Shown here piece by piece: positions 42,979-53,317 of a stretch of 64,000 bases of DNA. Within the stretch, counting starts at the first letter, position 1, and the number at the start of each line of letters is the position of its first letter. The notes beneath the pieces are model-generated. The model was not told where the DNA came from. It searched no databases and saw only the letters and a list, made by a program, of their open reading frames with translations. A program made the position numbers and the translations under genes. This stretch comes from Gongronella butleri (Eukaryota; Mucoromycota; Mucoromycetes; Mucorales; Cunninghamellaceae): the NCBI GenBank assembly GCA_025201375.1, contig JAIWZP010000001.1, positions 248,001 through 312,000 of the forward strand, written 5' to 3'.

Positions 42979-44514
42979 CTATTTGGTGATGGTGGCGGCG
43001 TATTCAGGGTATTTTTCTTGGATGACGGAGATGACGGCATCGAGGTCGTGGCACATGGACTGGATGGCGTCGTCCCAGTTCATGATGGCCTTCATGGACT
43101 CCTCGACTTGTTTTGTGTGCTGGTTTGCGCCTGCGGGCGCGGCAATGGCGTTGGTCAGCGATGAAGCGCCTGCAGCGTGGCTGACGGCGGCAAACGTGAT
43201 GGATTGGTCGACCTGGTCGATGCTGGCGGCAAGGCGGCGGTCCGTGATCATGTGCGCAGCAATCGCCTCGGCCTGCTCCGTCGACACGTTCAGCAGGGCC
43301 GCGAGTTCTGGAAACGCAATATTGTTGTACAGCTTGGATGCCGCAAGCAGATTGTGCTCGATCATGGCGCGGTCAAACACGGTGGTGCCGTCGCCCAGCT
43401 TGGCCACGTGGTGGTCGCTCAGCGTCGCGGCAAAGTCGGATCGTTCGTTTGGCCGGATCACGCGCTCCAGGTACGTTTTTTCCAAAATCGAGAATGACGC
43501 CATCTGGTGTGTGCGCTCGTCCTTGTACAGCGTCGCAAGCGTACGCGACCGCTGCGGACCGGCGCCCGCCAAGACCGCGCATTGCACCGCACACGACCTA
43601 AAATACACACACACACAAAAAAAAAGGAGTCGGCGCCCATTTTTCTTGTTTCCTGCCATCGAAAACTTACAAGCAATGCATGCGTTCCTCTTCATCTAAT
43701 TGGCGCACGTAACTGAGCTCGTAATATTTGGAGCATGCTTCCAAGAAGCGCCGCTTGGCATCGAGAATGCGCGCCTGCGACAGCTTAAACGTCAATTGTA
43801 AATGCAAATCTTGCGTATTGAGGATCAGCAGGCCCGCGCGATTCAAGTATGCCTCGGCAGAGACAGGTTCATCCACTTCCAGCAGCAGGCGCACAATGCG
43901 AATGTAAATTTTTAGCTTGTACTCGTCCGACACCGTGCTAAAAGGCAAAAACAACGCGTCAGCGATTACATTGCATGCGTCATGCGTGTCAGGCGGGTGG
44001 CCTACCGATGGCCCGAATCAAGCGCAATGCCTTGCAGCACCTGTGCGGCCGGTCTAAAGTCGTTTTCCTTTTCGTAAATCGTGGCTAATTTCTCGCGCAG
44101 CACCGAAAGCTATGAAAAACGAATAACATCAGAATATGAGACCGCGAGTTGAGGTGAGGGGGAAGTCGGGGGGGGATCATTTACAGGCTCTTCAAAGCTG
44201 ACGACGCGCGGCTGCGCTTGTTCAATGGCATAAGTAAGCAGCTCCTTTTGCGATTCAGGCTCTTGGATACGCGTGTCAAACAGCTGGACGAATTCCATCA
44301 AAAATTGACGCGCATTGACGCGGCCGACCTGCTCGTCGAGAATCGCATTCACGTACAGCTTGAGGTTGCTGATTTGCGCGGCAGACAGGGCCTGCGCAGG
44401 GTCATTGTTGCCGTCGCCGGCCAGGATCTGATTCAACACCTGATGAAACGCGTCAAACTTTTCCTTTTGCTGCGAGATGGTGATGCATCGCGTGATTTCC
44501 GCTGAAAAGTCCAT
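42979..44514 (-). CDS. CSN4: COP9 signalosome subunit 4
   Basis: Minus-strand exons in order: 44514-44185, 44109-44006, 43937-43671, 43597-42979; 439 residues (human CSN4 406). A helical-repeat N-terminal half includes LREKLATIYEKENDFRPAAQ and VLQGIALDSGHR. The middle shows YIRIVRLLLEVDEPVSAEAY and LSQARILDAKRRFLEACSKY. The C-terminal PCI domain (about 245-370) has LATLYKDERTHQM and FPELAALLNVSTEQAEAIAA. CSN4 is a structural PCI subunit of the complex that removes Nedd8 from cullins. In fungi the COP9 signalosome also governs development, as velvet proteins do. The tail after 375 is longer than in animals. Start chosen at the first ATG in the family-matching frame. Confidence 0.93.
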
Positions 44515-44780
44515 GGTGGTGGTGCGGACAACTGAAAGAAAAAGAACGAAAAAAGAGCAGCCGAGAATTTCGAGGCACGCCACAAAGAAACCCCAATTCA
44601 AGGTCAGATGACCACGCGTCTTATTTTGCTTCTTGCGCATTGATGATTTGTGGGATTGTATTTTTATATTTTATTGCATACAAGGTCTCTAATGGCACGG
44701 TGAATGGATCAATGAAAAGAAAAAAAGGGGGGATATGAAGAGGAAAGCAAATAAAAGGACAAAAGAGAGGAACAAGCAAA

Positions 44781-46565
44781 TTACGCATCCACCAAGCTAG
44801 CTGACAAAACCTGCGTCTCGACAATCTGTGGCGTGAAAGAAAAATAAAAAAGGTGTAAAAATGCGTCCATTTTCTTTTTTTCCTTTTTTTTTTTTTTTTT
44901 TTTTGGCTTACGTCCAAGACTTGCTTGACTTCGAGATGCTCGCGAGCTGTTTGGATCCAGTCAGCGGCGAGGCGCTTTGGCCAGCCTTGCAATTGATTCA
45001 ATTCACGTGCAGCGTTCTCGACGTCGTATTGCTCGAGATAATGCAGGGAGCGCGCGAGGACGGCCTCGACATCATCGCCTTCAACCAAGCCGTGCTTCTT
45101 AAACAACAGTTTGGACATGATCAAGCTGAGGATGTGTGCGCCAAAGCCGCCCTCATCGGGGACGAGTGCGACGCGGCGGACCTGACCGGCCATGGTGTCA
45201 TAGCGGTCTGCGAGTTCCTTGTGGGATGCGATGCCATTGTCCGTGGTGTGGCGGTCGACAGAGGCGAGGATGTGGGTGAGCGTAGGGTCCGAGTCGCAGG
45301 CCGTGCGCAGGGCTTGCCATTCCTCACGGAAAGGCTGGCGCTGGCGAGAATCGATGCAATCCTGGACGGCCGAAAGAGCCACGTAGCGCTGGTGGGTCAA
45401 ACGCGACTGATCCAATTGGACGGCTTGCTGGACAGAAATGTCCTCGAGGGCCGAGAAGCGCTTGTAAATGTTATCGAGTGTGCGTAACCGGGCGGCGCGT
45501 TCGTGCTCAATAAGCAGGCGGCTCTCTTGCATGAATTGGCGCTTCAATTCGTCGGCCTGTGCCATCAACGCCTGCTGGCGCTCGTGCGCAAGCTGCAGCG
45601 TCAGCTGGTTCGCCTCGGACACCATGATTTGCTTGAACGATTCCTGCAACATCTCTTGCTTGGCCTTGTGCTCCTCTTTTTGCAAAGCTTGCTTGGCCTG
45701 GATCTTGTCCACCATGTTGCTACGCGACGATTGGATGGACGCGTGTGCTTCAGCATGCAGACGCTCCACTTGCGCAGCAAGATCGTGCTCGCGCGTGCCA
45801 ACCTGCTGCACAGCCTTGAGAACTTCAGCATGCTCCTGGATCTGCAATTGCCAGCGCGCATTCAATTGCTTGATATCGGCATCCGCCTTGCTGAGTACCT
45901 CGCGACCCTCATCAGACAAACCAGCCTCGTTGAGAATCGACGCCAATTCGCTCACAACACGCGACAATTCTTGGATCACCGCGTGGTTCGTCATGAGCTG
46001 ATGAATCACAATGGGTGGCGCACGCGGCTTGGCCGCCTCTTGCTTTTCCGCCTTTTCCGGCACAGGCGCCACAGGCTTGGTGGCCGCCTTGTTGTCTTTG
46101 CTCGGGCTGATGGCCTTAGCGGGCGCCTGGTCGCCCGTCAGCTTGGCATACGCGCCCGTGGCCGCATCCATCGTCTTGTTGGAATATTCCTGTGCACGCG
46201 ACACAAAGTCTGCCGCATCGTTGCTGTGCTCCTTGACAAACGCAACCGATTCGGCCGCGCCAGGCACGTACGTCGTGAATGCATCGTGGAAATCCGCATC
46301 GTGAGTCGCATAGTACACGGCACCGCCATACGCGGCTCCAGCCACAATGGTCGTGCCAATCAGCTTTTTGCCAAACGACGACTTTTTCGCGGTGGTCGTC
46401 GACGTCGATTGCAGGCGCTACAAAAAAAAAAAGAGCCATTAGCACCGCAAATCTCGTCCAATCCCCCCAAAAAATCGCCCAATTTACCTTGGCAACGAGC
46501 GAGCCGACGCGTTGTTGACCAACCGAGCGCACGGTCGTGTGGTAGACCTTGGTAGCATTCAACAT
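44781..46565 (-). CDS. MIC60: MICOS complex subunit MIC60 (mitofilin)
   Basis: Minus-strand exons in order: 46565-46488, 46417-44912, 44825-44781; 542 residues, close to yeast Mic60 (540). The N-terminus is a mitochondrial presequence rich in Thr, Arg and Ser, followed by one membrane segment at about 42-62 (LIGTTIVAGAAYGGAVYYA). A long coiled coil spans about 130-330. The conserved mitofilin signature closes the protein (about 440-540: KHGLVEGDDVEAVLARSLHYL, ELNQLQGWPKRLAADWI, AREHLEVKQVLD). MIC60 sits in the inner membrane facing the intermembrane space and shapes crista junctions. The final 14-codon exon is needed for the usual C-terminus. Its stop is 266 bp upstream of the CSN4 start. Confidence 0.93.
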
Positions 46566-46989
46566 GGTGATTCTGGCACCAACAAACAAAAGAAAAAAGA
46601 TCAGAATAAAAACCAACATTTTTGCTTTTTTTGGCCAAAACACGCCATACCTATAATTCTCTCGTTAGTGACGCGAGCTGACAGAGGTAAAGTAAAAAGA
46701 GAAAAAGAGAGCGAAGAAAGAGGAAGGGAGGGAACAACGGGGCGGCTCGAGAAGTGGTCAAGAAAGTGCAAAAAAATAGAGGGCAACAACCAAAAAATGG
46801 CACTTTTGGCCCCCCCTCGCTTTGAATTCCAAGACCGTCACACTGATTCATTTGAGCTCCGCTCAAGCAAGCGCCGTGTTTGTCGGCCGTCGTCAATGCA
46901 TCTTTTCTCCCCGCACGATTTCGCGCGACACACTTTTTTTTGCTTTTTTTTTTTTTTTTTGGCTCAATCCCTGGCCATATTGGCCATTT
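46566..46989. other. MIC60 upstream region
   Basis: Holds the promoter of MIC60 (minus strand) and the 3' end of the next minus-strand gene. A T run of ~26 lies at 46935-46960 interrupted by a single GC. No exon supported. Confidence 0.4.
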
Positions 46990-48314
46990 TTAATATGGAT
47001 ATTGATGCAATTTTCCTTCAATGACATGATACACACTGCCGTCCTGCGTGTTTATCTGGACGTGGCAAGGAGGATGTCTGTCTTGCCCGACAAAGCCAGG
47101 AATCTCCTTATACGTCGGGTACATGTATCGCAAGTAGTGCACGCTGTTGAACGCGTGATTCTCCACCTTGATATGACCAGACAAAGCACTCTTTAAGCTA
47201 AAGCTGCACAGATGCGTGCTGCGCTGTATTCAAAAGAATGATTTTGAGTTTTTTTTTTTTTTTTTTTTTTTTGCTGCTGCTGTTTCCAATATAATTACCA
47301 TGAGAGTTGTGACGACGCCAGTCACTGTTCGGATGGACACATCAGCATGGTCCAATTCAATGAAATCCAGATGGACAGAGCCAGAGACCGTGCTGACATT
47401 TAGTGTGCCATGCGTGATATTGAGACTCCCGCCAATGGATCCGGACACGGTGCGCAGCGACACGTCTTTGGACGAGACAAGTTCAAACGGTACAATGTTG
47501 CCGTGCACGCTCGACACGTGCAATCGGTCGCGGAACGTGAGATTTCCCACGAAAACGATATTGCCGCCCACCAAATGCAAATCAAACGTGTCAAGCGCGT
47601 CCTCACTTGGCAAGGACACCAGCAACAAAAGCCGGTAGCACCCTTGATGGTCCGCCTGAGAGGTCGTCTTTTGAAAATCTCAAGGGTCAACAACTTCATG
47701 CGACTTGTTTTTTTTGTAACGGCCTACGTGTAAAGTCAGATTTGCAGAGGTCCCCGTGTCGTCGTAGGACTCGATAATGTTGAAATCTGGCTTGATGTCA
47801 TTGGAACTGACGGTGATAAGGAACTCAACGACAGGATGCGCAAGATTTGGCTTGACATCAATATATATTCTGTCATGCTATGAATTTTAAAATGAGCAAG
47901 TTCGTTATATCATAAAGCCCGCTTCTCTTTTTATGATACCCCCATAACGTAAGTGTCGTTGAGTCGCTTGTGATAGATGCCAAGCGATTTGACTGTCGTA
48001 TTCAAGTCAAATTTCGTCGGGATGTCCAATGACACGGCGGGGACGCCGTTGCAAAAGTCTGGAAAGTGCACATGTCGGCCGCCACAGTCTGCCAGGTCCA
48101 ACTTTTGCGTGTAACTCAACAGTGCAATCCCCTCGGTATCCATCGAGAAGAGATAATAAATCAAAAGTAGACAAGTCAAGGCAATGCCGCAAAAGAAGCC
48201 GCCAAATTGCCGCGCGACACCACGGCAGCATGAACGCGCCCAACGCCGACGAGAGCCACGTAAATGACCACCAGAAGACGATGCTTCAAACAGAGGAATT
48301 TTGATTTTCGCCAT
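46990..48314 (-). CDS. type II membrane protein with repetitive beta-strand ectodomain
   Basis: Minus-strand exons in order: 48314-47940, 47877-47728, 47655-47299, 47190-46990; 360 residues. A basic cytosolic head (1-40) leads to one membrane segment at about 45-62 (FFCGIALTCLLLIYYLF). The ectodomain begins with LDIPTKFDLNTTVK and then shows strand repeats of the type GNIVFVGNLTF, GNIVPFELVSSKDVSLRTVSG, GTLNVSTVSGSVHLDF and ADVSIRTVTG. This is the pattern of DUF4097-like or bactofilin-like beta-solenoids; fungal proteins of this layout are common and uncharacterised (some are filed as DUF7330). Function is unknown. Several N-x-S/T sites (NTT, NDT, NLT, NIT, NVS) are consistent with an extracytoplasmic ectodomain. 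Confidence 0.72.
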
Positions 48315-48650
48315 AAAACTTCCAAAAGTCACGTAAAAGTGGTAAAAAAAATGAGAAAAAAAGTCGAGCAAACTTCGCCACCTTTTTTTTATATTGCAGA
48401 AATTAGTTGATTGTGTACAACATATTCATTTGTGGCGCTTCTGGTTCCAAAAGAGACCTGATCACTGCGGCAAACGCCGAAAAAAAGCAAAAAAAAAAAA
48501 AAAAAAAAAAAAAATCTGTAAATCGCTGCCCCAGACTAGACTCCCCACGTATCTTAAAAGGCGTGCGCACCCATGTTGGCCGGATCAATGTATGAAAAAA
48601 AAATGTTTTGTGTTTATTAAAAAAAAAGAAATGATTTACACGATTTTGTA

Positions 48651-49087
48651 TCAAAAGTACGCATCGGTGCCATCCTTTGGATTCGTTGGCTTGAACACGC
48701 CTTGGTCGGGCGTGCCACCCATGCGTAAATAATATTGATTCGGGCCTGTAATTTTGTACATGGTGACGTTGAGGGCTTCGTGATTGTATTCGATGCCAAT
48801 GGGCGTGATGTCACGGCCGCCGGCTAGGCGCAGGTGCATGTCCTCGAAATACCCTTCACGCATTTGATCCTGCTTCTGGGTCACAATCTCTGTAAAGCTG
48901 TAAAAGTTCTTGAGGAAATGATCGGGCGAATTGGACACTTGGAACACGGCCATCAGCTGCCACGCGTCCGCTCGGCCGCTATCCGAGTAGCTGCCGACGA
49001 ATTGGCGATTCCCATTACCCGCCTCGCGCACCTGGATGCGGAAATACCTAACAAAACAAAAAGTACGTGAGAACGCGTCGCGATACG

Positions 49088-49123
<36 letters not shown>

Positions 49124-49613
49124 GAAAAATGACGTTACATGCGCTTGGTCGGGTCCCACGTGACGGGTTTGACGACGCGTCTGCCGATGCCTTCATTGTC
49201 AAAGTGCGAGTCGATGAAGCCATCACCCAATTGCACCGTTTCTGTGTGAATATTTCGTGCAGGATCGTCCCAATGAGCAAATTGGACAAATGTGCGGTTT
49301 TCGTGTGCAAGAACCTCGAGTCCCTGGAGTCCATAGCCCTTTGAGAATCGCATCATCCCCCTGAGAGCATGGTCAGACCATTTGATTATTAGAAAGTGAG
49401 GAATTTGGCGCCTTACATGTAACCCATGTCAAACCCAATGGCACACCAATACGTCTGGTCAGGCGCACCATCGCGTGTAGATGACACAGCCGCTGTAGCT
49501 TCATACACTTCGTCGCTGCCATCTGGCAGCAGCCACCATGTGGACACCATGAGCGCATCAACCACGCGAAAAGCCAGCCATGCAAGCCATGCAAACGAGA
49601 AATGTAGTCTCAT
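48651..49613 (-). CDS. secreted DUF3472-like protein
   Basis: Minus-strand exons in order: 49613-49417, 49360-49139, 49047-48651; 271 residues. Residues 1-20 form a clear signal peptide (MRLHFSFAWLAWLAFRVVDA). The middle has WCAIGFDMGYMGMMRF and later QLMAVFQVSNSPDHFLKNFYSFTE. Their order and spacing recall DUF3472 proteins, which pair a 'GY.G.Q' segment with a final 'iasFrrP...l.g.ySFlE' segment. That comparison is from memory and not computed. The protein carries N-x-S/T sites (NRT, NVT). Substrate or role unknown; secretion or cell-wall location is likely. Intron 2 contains a 32-T run. The neighbour downstream is also a predicted surface protein. Confidence 0.65.
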
Positions 49614-49803
49614 TGTTGGAAAGAGCCGCGTATTCAAAGCCGTTGGGCGGCGCCGGCCCATCTCAATTCCACGCTCGTCAGCTCTCGGAACAATGAGCAC
49701 AATTTGTATTTCGTAGCAAACAAAGCATTTGACCAAGCAAATGTGCGGTTTTTTTTTTAAAAAAAATAACTTTTGGGTATCTTGATGGGCAGGTCCCATG
49801 ATT

Positions 49804-51050
49804 TCATGCTAATCTTTGCAATGTGTAGCCATCGTAGCCATGAGCACGGATATCCTTGCGTGTTTCGTCCTGGTCGCGAACCGTCTGCTCCAAATAAAAT
49901 GCCTAGAAACCAAAAATGCGAAAAAAAAAGAGGGCAAGAGTGAATATCATTTTCTTTTTTCTCTCAGCTTCAATGAGTTCCATGTACCATGAGTCCATCA
50001 CGCGTCAACCACCCATTGTCGTTGGCGCCGAAGCGCAAGCTGAAAGCATCGAGCCATTCGTCGCCTGGATGTTGGCCATTGGTAGCAAAGACAAACGCGT
50101 CCAATTCATGTGGGCAAAGCGCGTCGTCGGCGTCGGTATCAAAGCGCGTGAACAATTCGTCAAGGACGCGTCGCAGGGGCTCGGACAGCGCGGTGTCATC
50201 GTGATCCAGGACGGGCAAAGGCACTTTGACAGATGATCGGCGGCGGTGCGGTGATGGCAGTGCCGCGGAAAGCGCGGACGTGTCGAAAAGGTCGGCGTCC
50301 GTGGTGGCCGCGTCCGGATGGAGGAGGTGGTGGTGCGGATGGTGCGATTGAGGTGCGTCATGGTGCGCAACAAAGGGTGTCATCCATCGTTCTTCGTCAA
50401 TGGTGATTTTCAGCTGGCGCAGCGGCTGGTAGTCGGGCGCGAGGCGCGTGCCCTCGACAATCACGTCGTGCAATTGATCGTGTTGTAAGAAATAGAGCAT
50501 CTTGGCAAGGATGTAGTAACAGGGGCCATGACCAGGCACGCGGTCGAGGATCCAAAGCGTGCGAGGCAGCAAATGGTTGAAAAGAAGAATGTCGCCCTGC
50601 TCGGGGCATCGATCGAGCTCTTGCATCGCGTGGTTCACCTCGGCATCAATTTGCTGCCAGTCGTGGTTTGTAAATTGCTGCTCAGCAAGCCGCCGCCGCT
50701 TTTCCTCGTAATACACGCGCCAATTCGACGGCGAGGTCCCGAATTGCTTGGCAACATCCATCGTCACCTCCACAGGCGTCGATTTAAACATGCCATAGAT
50801 ACCAAACAAATCACCAAACGCAAATGCACACTTGCTAAAATAAAAAGAAAAAAAAAGGGAACAAACGACTATCAGTGCCTCTATTTTTTGTTTCTCACGA
50901 CCTCCTTTTTTCTCACCTCTTGTAGGTGTCGTCTGTTGTTAAAGCCTCGTGGGAAGCATGGCTCGTGGTGGCAAGCTCAGACAAATCCTGCGCCGGCAAG
51001 TGCTGACTGAGTGCGGCCACAATATCCTTGTTTTGCAGCAACTTGTCCAT
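49804..51050 (-). CDS. F-box-like protein with C-terminal EF-hands
   Basis: Minus-strand exons in order: 51050-50917, 50834-49988, 49902-49804; 359 residues. The first ~45 residues (LLQNKDIVAALSQHLPAQDL, then SELATTSHASHEAL) read like an F-box. A central helical region of about 150 residues (FNHLLPRTLWILDRVPGHGP, DVIVEGTRLAPDYQPL) matches nothing I can name. After a His/Pro-rich linker, the segment around 285-345 has a canonical EF-hand loop, DTDADDALCPHE, and a degenerate second one (GANDNGWLTRDG). An F-box would tie it to SCF ubiquitin ligases; the EF-hand suggests calcium control. Both are motif-level inferences. Last junction: ATG|GTACAT donor, chosen because the unspliced frame stops at once. 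Confidence 0.65.
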
Positions 51051-51196
51051 GGCGAGGAGTTGAAAAAAAAAAAGAAAGCGAGGGGGAAAAAGAAGCAAGA
51101 GAACAAAAAAAAAAAAAAAAAAAAAAAAGAATGGGGCGGACTTTTTTTTATGGCGGGCATTGCCGGTCAAAAAGCGGGCTTTGTCGTTTTTTTTTA

Positions 51197-52226
51197 TTAG
51201 GACAGCAATGGAGTGCGCTCACCGACGCGGTTGGACCAGCGCGCAATAACGCGGTGCATTTTTTCGATGAATTGGGGAAGGACAGTGCGCAGGACGGCGC
51301 TAACGAGGATACCAACCACAATCAAAGACACGGTGTGCGTCAATTGGAACTTGTCCGTCTCGTCCAAGGCACGCACCGTGATCACCCAGCCCGTCGTCAG
51401 TGCAAACACCCAGTCCTTGCGGTACGAATAATCCACCAGATGCAGACCAATAATGCCATTGAGGATGATCATGATGGTTTGCGCCTAAAAAATTACAAAA
51501 AAAAGCGTGAGACGAGCTTGTACACGACCAATTGGTCAGGTTTTCTTTACCAAATCGCTGTCGCGCGTGATGGCAAACAAGGCCCAGAGCTTGTGCAGCA
51601 CGGTGGACACGTACAGAGACGTGAGCATGGAAAAAGGCGCGTTGATCAAAGCGTGGTCGGTCTTGTGTCGCGGCGGATACTGGCGCAAGCGATGGTACAC
51701 GACAACCAGCATAGCCAGCAGCCACAGCTGCACGACCAGCGAGATCGCGTGGTGAAGTCCGAACAACTGAAGCACAAAAAAAAAAAGGGGGAGAAGAAAA
51801 ATAAGCTATTTTCCTCCTTCCTTGATTGGCATCCCTTACGCGCAAGATCGTGCCACTCGACGCCAAGAGACTAATGCCAAGGTACCAGTAGCCAATGGCC
51901 TCAAAGACATCTAGCAAGAATAAAACGAAAAATGGGTGAGCACACGCGTTAAAAAGAATCGGATTTCACCTTTGGGCGCCTTGGGCAGCCATTGATAGAT
52001 GGTCATGCCAATTAGGAGGAATTGCAGGATAAACATGAGCACATACAGCGCCGTGGCACCCGCGCTGGCAAGGGGATGCCTAGATGCTACAGTTAAAACA
52101 GAGCGAAAAACGGGCCAAAAGCGCGTCTTTATATACATACCAGACAATGATACCATAGTGCGAGCCGAGCAAAAGCGTCGTTGCCACCGTGTTGGCTATC
52201 TTTATTTTCAAGTCGAGGTTCGCCAT
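51197..52226 (-). CDS. polytopic membrane protein, six or more segments
   Basis: Minus-strand exons in order: 52226-52141, 52079-51970, 51910-51840, 51766-51551, 51484-51197; 256 residues. Hydrophobic segments are visible at about 10-28, 34-55, 70-85, 92-113, 130-150, 160-175 and 205-228. The segment INAPFSMLTSLYVSTVLHKL resembles the helix signature of fungal TspO/MBR-related and DUF1774 proteins (PFS.YLGW.TVATI). I treat that as a hint only. The C-terminus is basic and ends ERTPLLS, a possible acidic-dileucine-type sorting signal. Function unknown. The gene is 142 nt from the downstream end of the TMEM170-like gene, all on the same strand. Confidence 0.7.
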
Positions 52227-52368
52227 AGCAAAGACAGGTAAAAAAAAAAGTGGGAAAAATTGAAAAAGAGCGAGAGAGAGGGAAAAAAAAGGGGGGGGGG
52301 CGGGCAGGCAAGCACGTTTCACTTTTTGCTCCGCCATTCTCACTACCGCGTGACACAAAGAGCAAGCG

Positions 52369-53041
52369 TTATAAAATAGCGGTGATCGTCGAGTAGCCGC
52401 CAATGATGAGCACAAGGATGTTGATGAGCGCCCAGAGGAACGGAATCCACGTCGTCATGACAAAGTAGCCCGTCGAATACACGAGTGCCATGCCTACGCC
52501 TGCCACGCGTAAGAACAGAAAAACAATCAGCGTGTTGGCTTGGCCAGGAGACGGCCAATTCCAAATTTCCATGGTCTTTTTCCCTGTTTCTTTTCGTATT
52601 TTCTTACCAAGCAGGCTGCCAGTGATGACGGTGGTGAGCACGCCAATGACACCAAAGGCAAAGGGTATCAAGAGGAGGATGTACCAGCGCAGGGTGCGTG
52701 ATTTGGCCAATGTTACCAATGCGAGCATACCTAAAATACACCTCTTTGTCAATAAAGCCGATCCATTGGCACCCCTCGCTGTCCTGGCGACTGCCTCTTA
52801 CCAGCTGGAATATACACGACAAGGCCAAAGATAAGCGACCAAATCACGGTGAAGCGCCAAATATCTAAAACAAGAGTCAAAACGCCACCAAAACCCGCCA
52901 TTTTTCTTTACCTTGGATATAGTAAAGTGTGTGTGACAAGTCTCTAAATTGCTCAATGGGATCGAAATCCTCTCCAAACGGCCAATAGAGTGATGGCCAT
53001 GGTGGTGCGCCAGGGTATTCGGCTGGCACGCGTCCAGCCAT
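52369..53041 (-). CDS. TMEM170-family membrane protein
   Basis: Minus-strand exons in order: 53041-52912, 52864-52802, 52730-52608, 52499-52369; 148 residues, the size of TMEM170A (144). After a polar head with PPWPSLYWPFGED, three membrane segments follow: FTVIWSLIFGLVVYIPAG, ILLLIPFAFGVIGVLTTVITG and a long C-terminal hydrophobic block with WIPFLWALINILVLIIGGYS. The PAG-hinge after segment 1, the VITGSLLG turn and the ALV-Y motif after it are family features. In animals TMEM170A shapes ER sheets and the nuclear envelope; fungal members are little studied. It faces HIS4 across 276 bp. Confidence 0.78.
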
Positions 53042-53317
53042 GGAGGGACCAAGCAACAAAAGAGAAAGAAAAAGACGAAAAATAGGAAGAGAGGAAGGGG
53101 CCGAGTTGCGCTCGATCCCCGCTTTTGTTCCGTTGTTTATTTTGGAGCCAATTGACATTGAATTGGCCGTATTTCCTACATGAATTGGGCCCAATGATCG
53201 AGGATGAATCATTTTCCAAAACCAGATAATCTGCCAAACCAAAATTTTTTTTGTTCTTGTTCTTCTTTCTGACTTCTTTTCCCCTTTCCCCACTTTTTTT
53301 TTTTTTTTTTGTATCTT
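53042..53317. promoter_or_regulatory. 276-bp divergent promoter, TMEM170-like / HIS4
   Basis: Both start codons flank this short stretch. It contains a 20-base T run (about 53291-53310) just before the HIS4 ATG. I see no TGACTC Gcn4-type site; the closest sequence is TGACTTC. Confidence 0.45.

Noticed and set aside
45503..46555. 350-codon frame antisense to MIC60
   Set aside because: Leu/Arg/His-rich shadow of a coiled-coil coding region.
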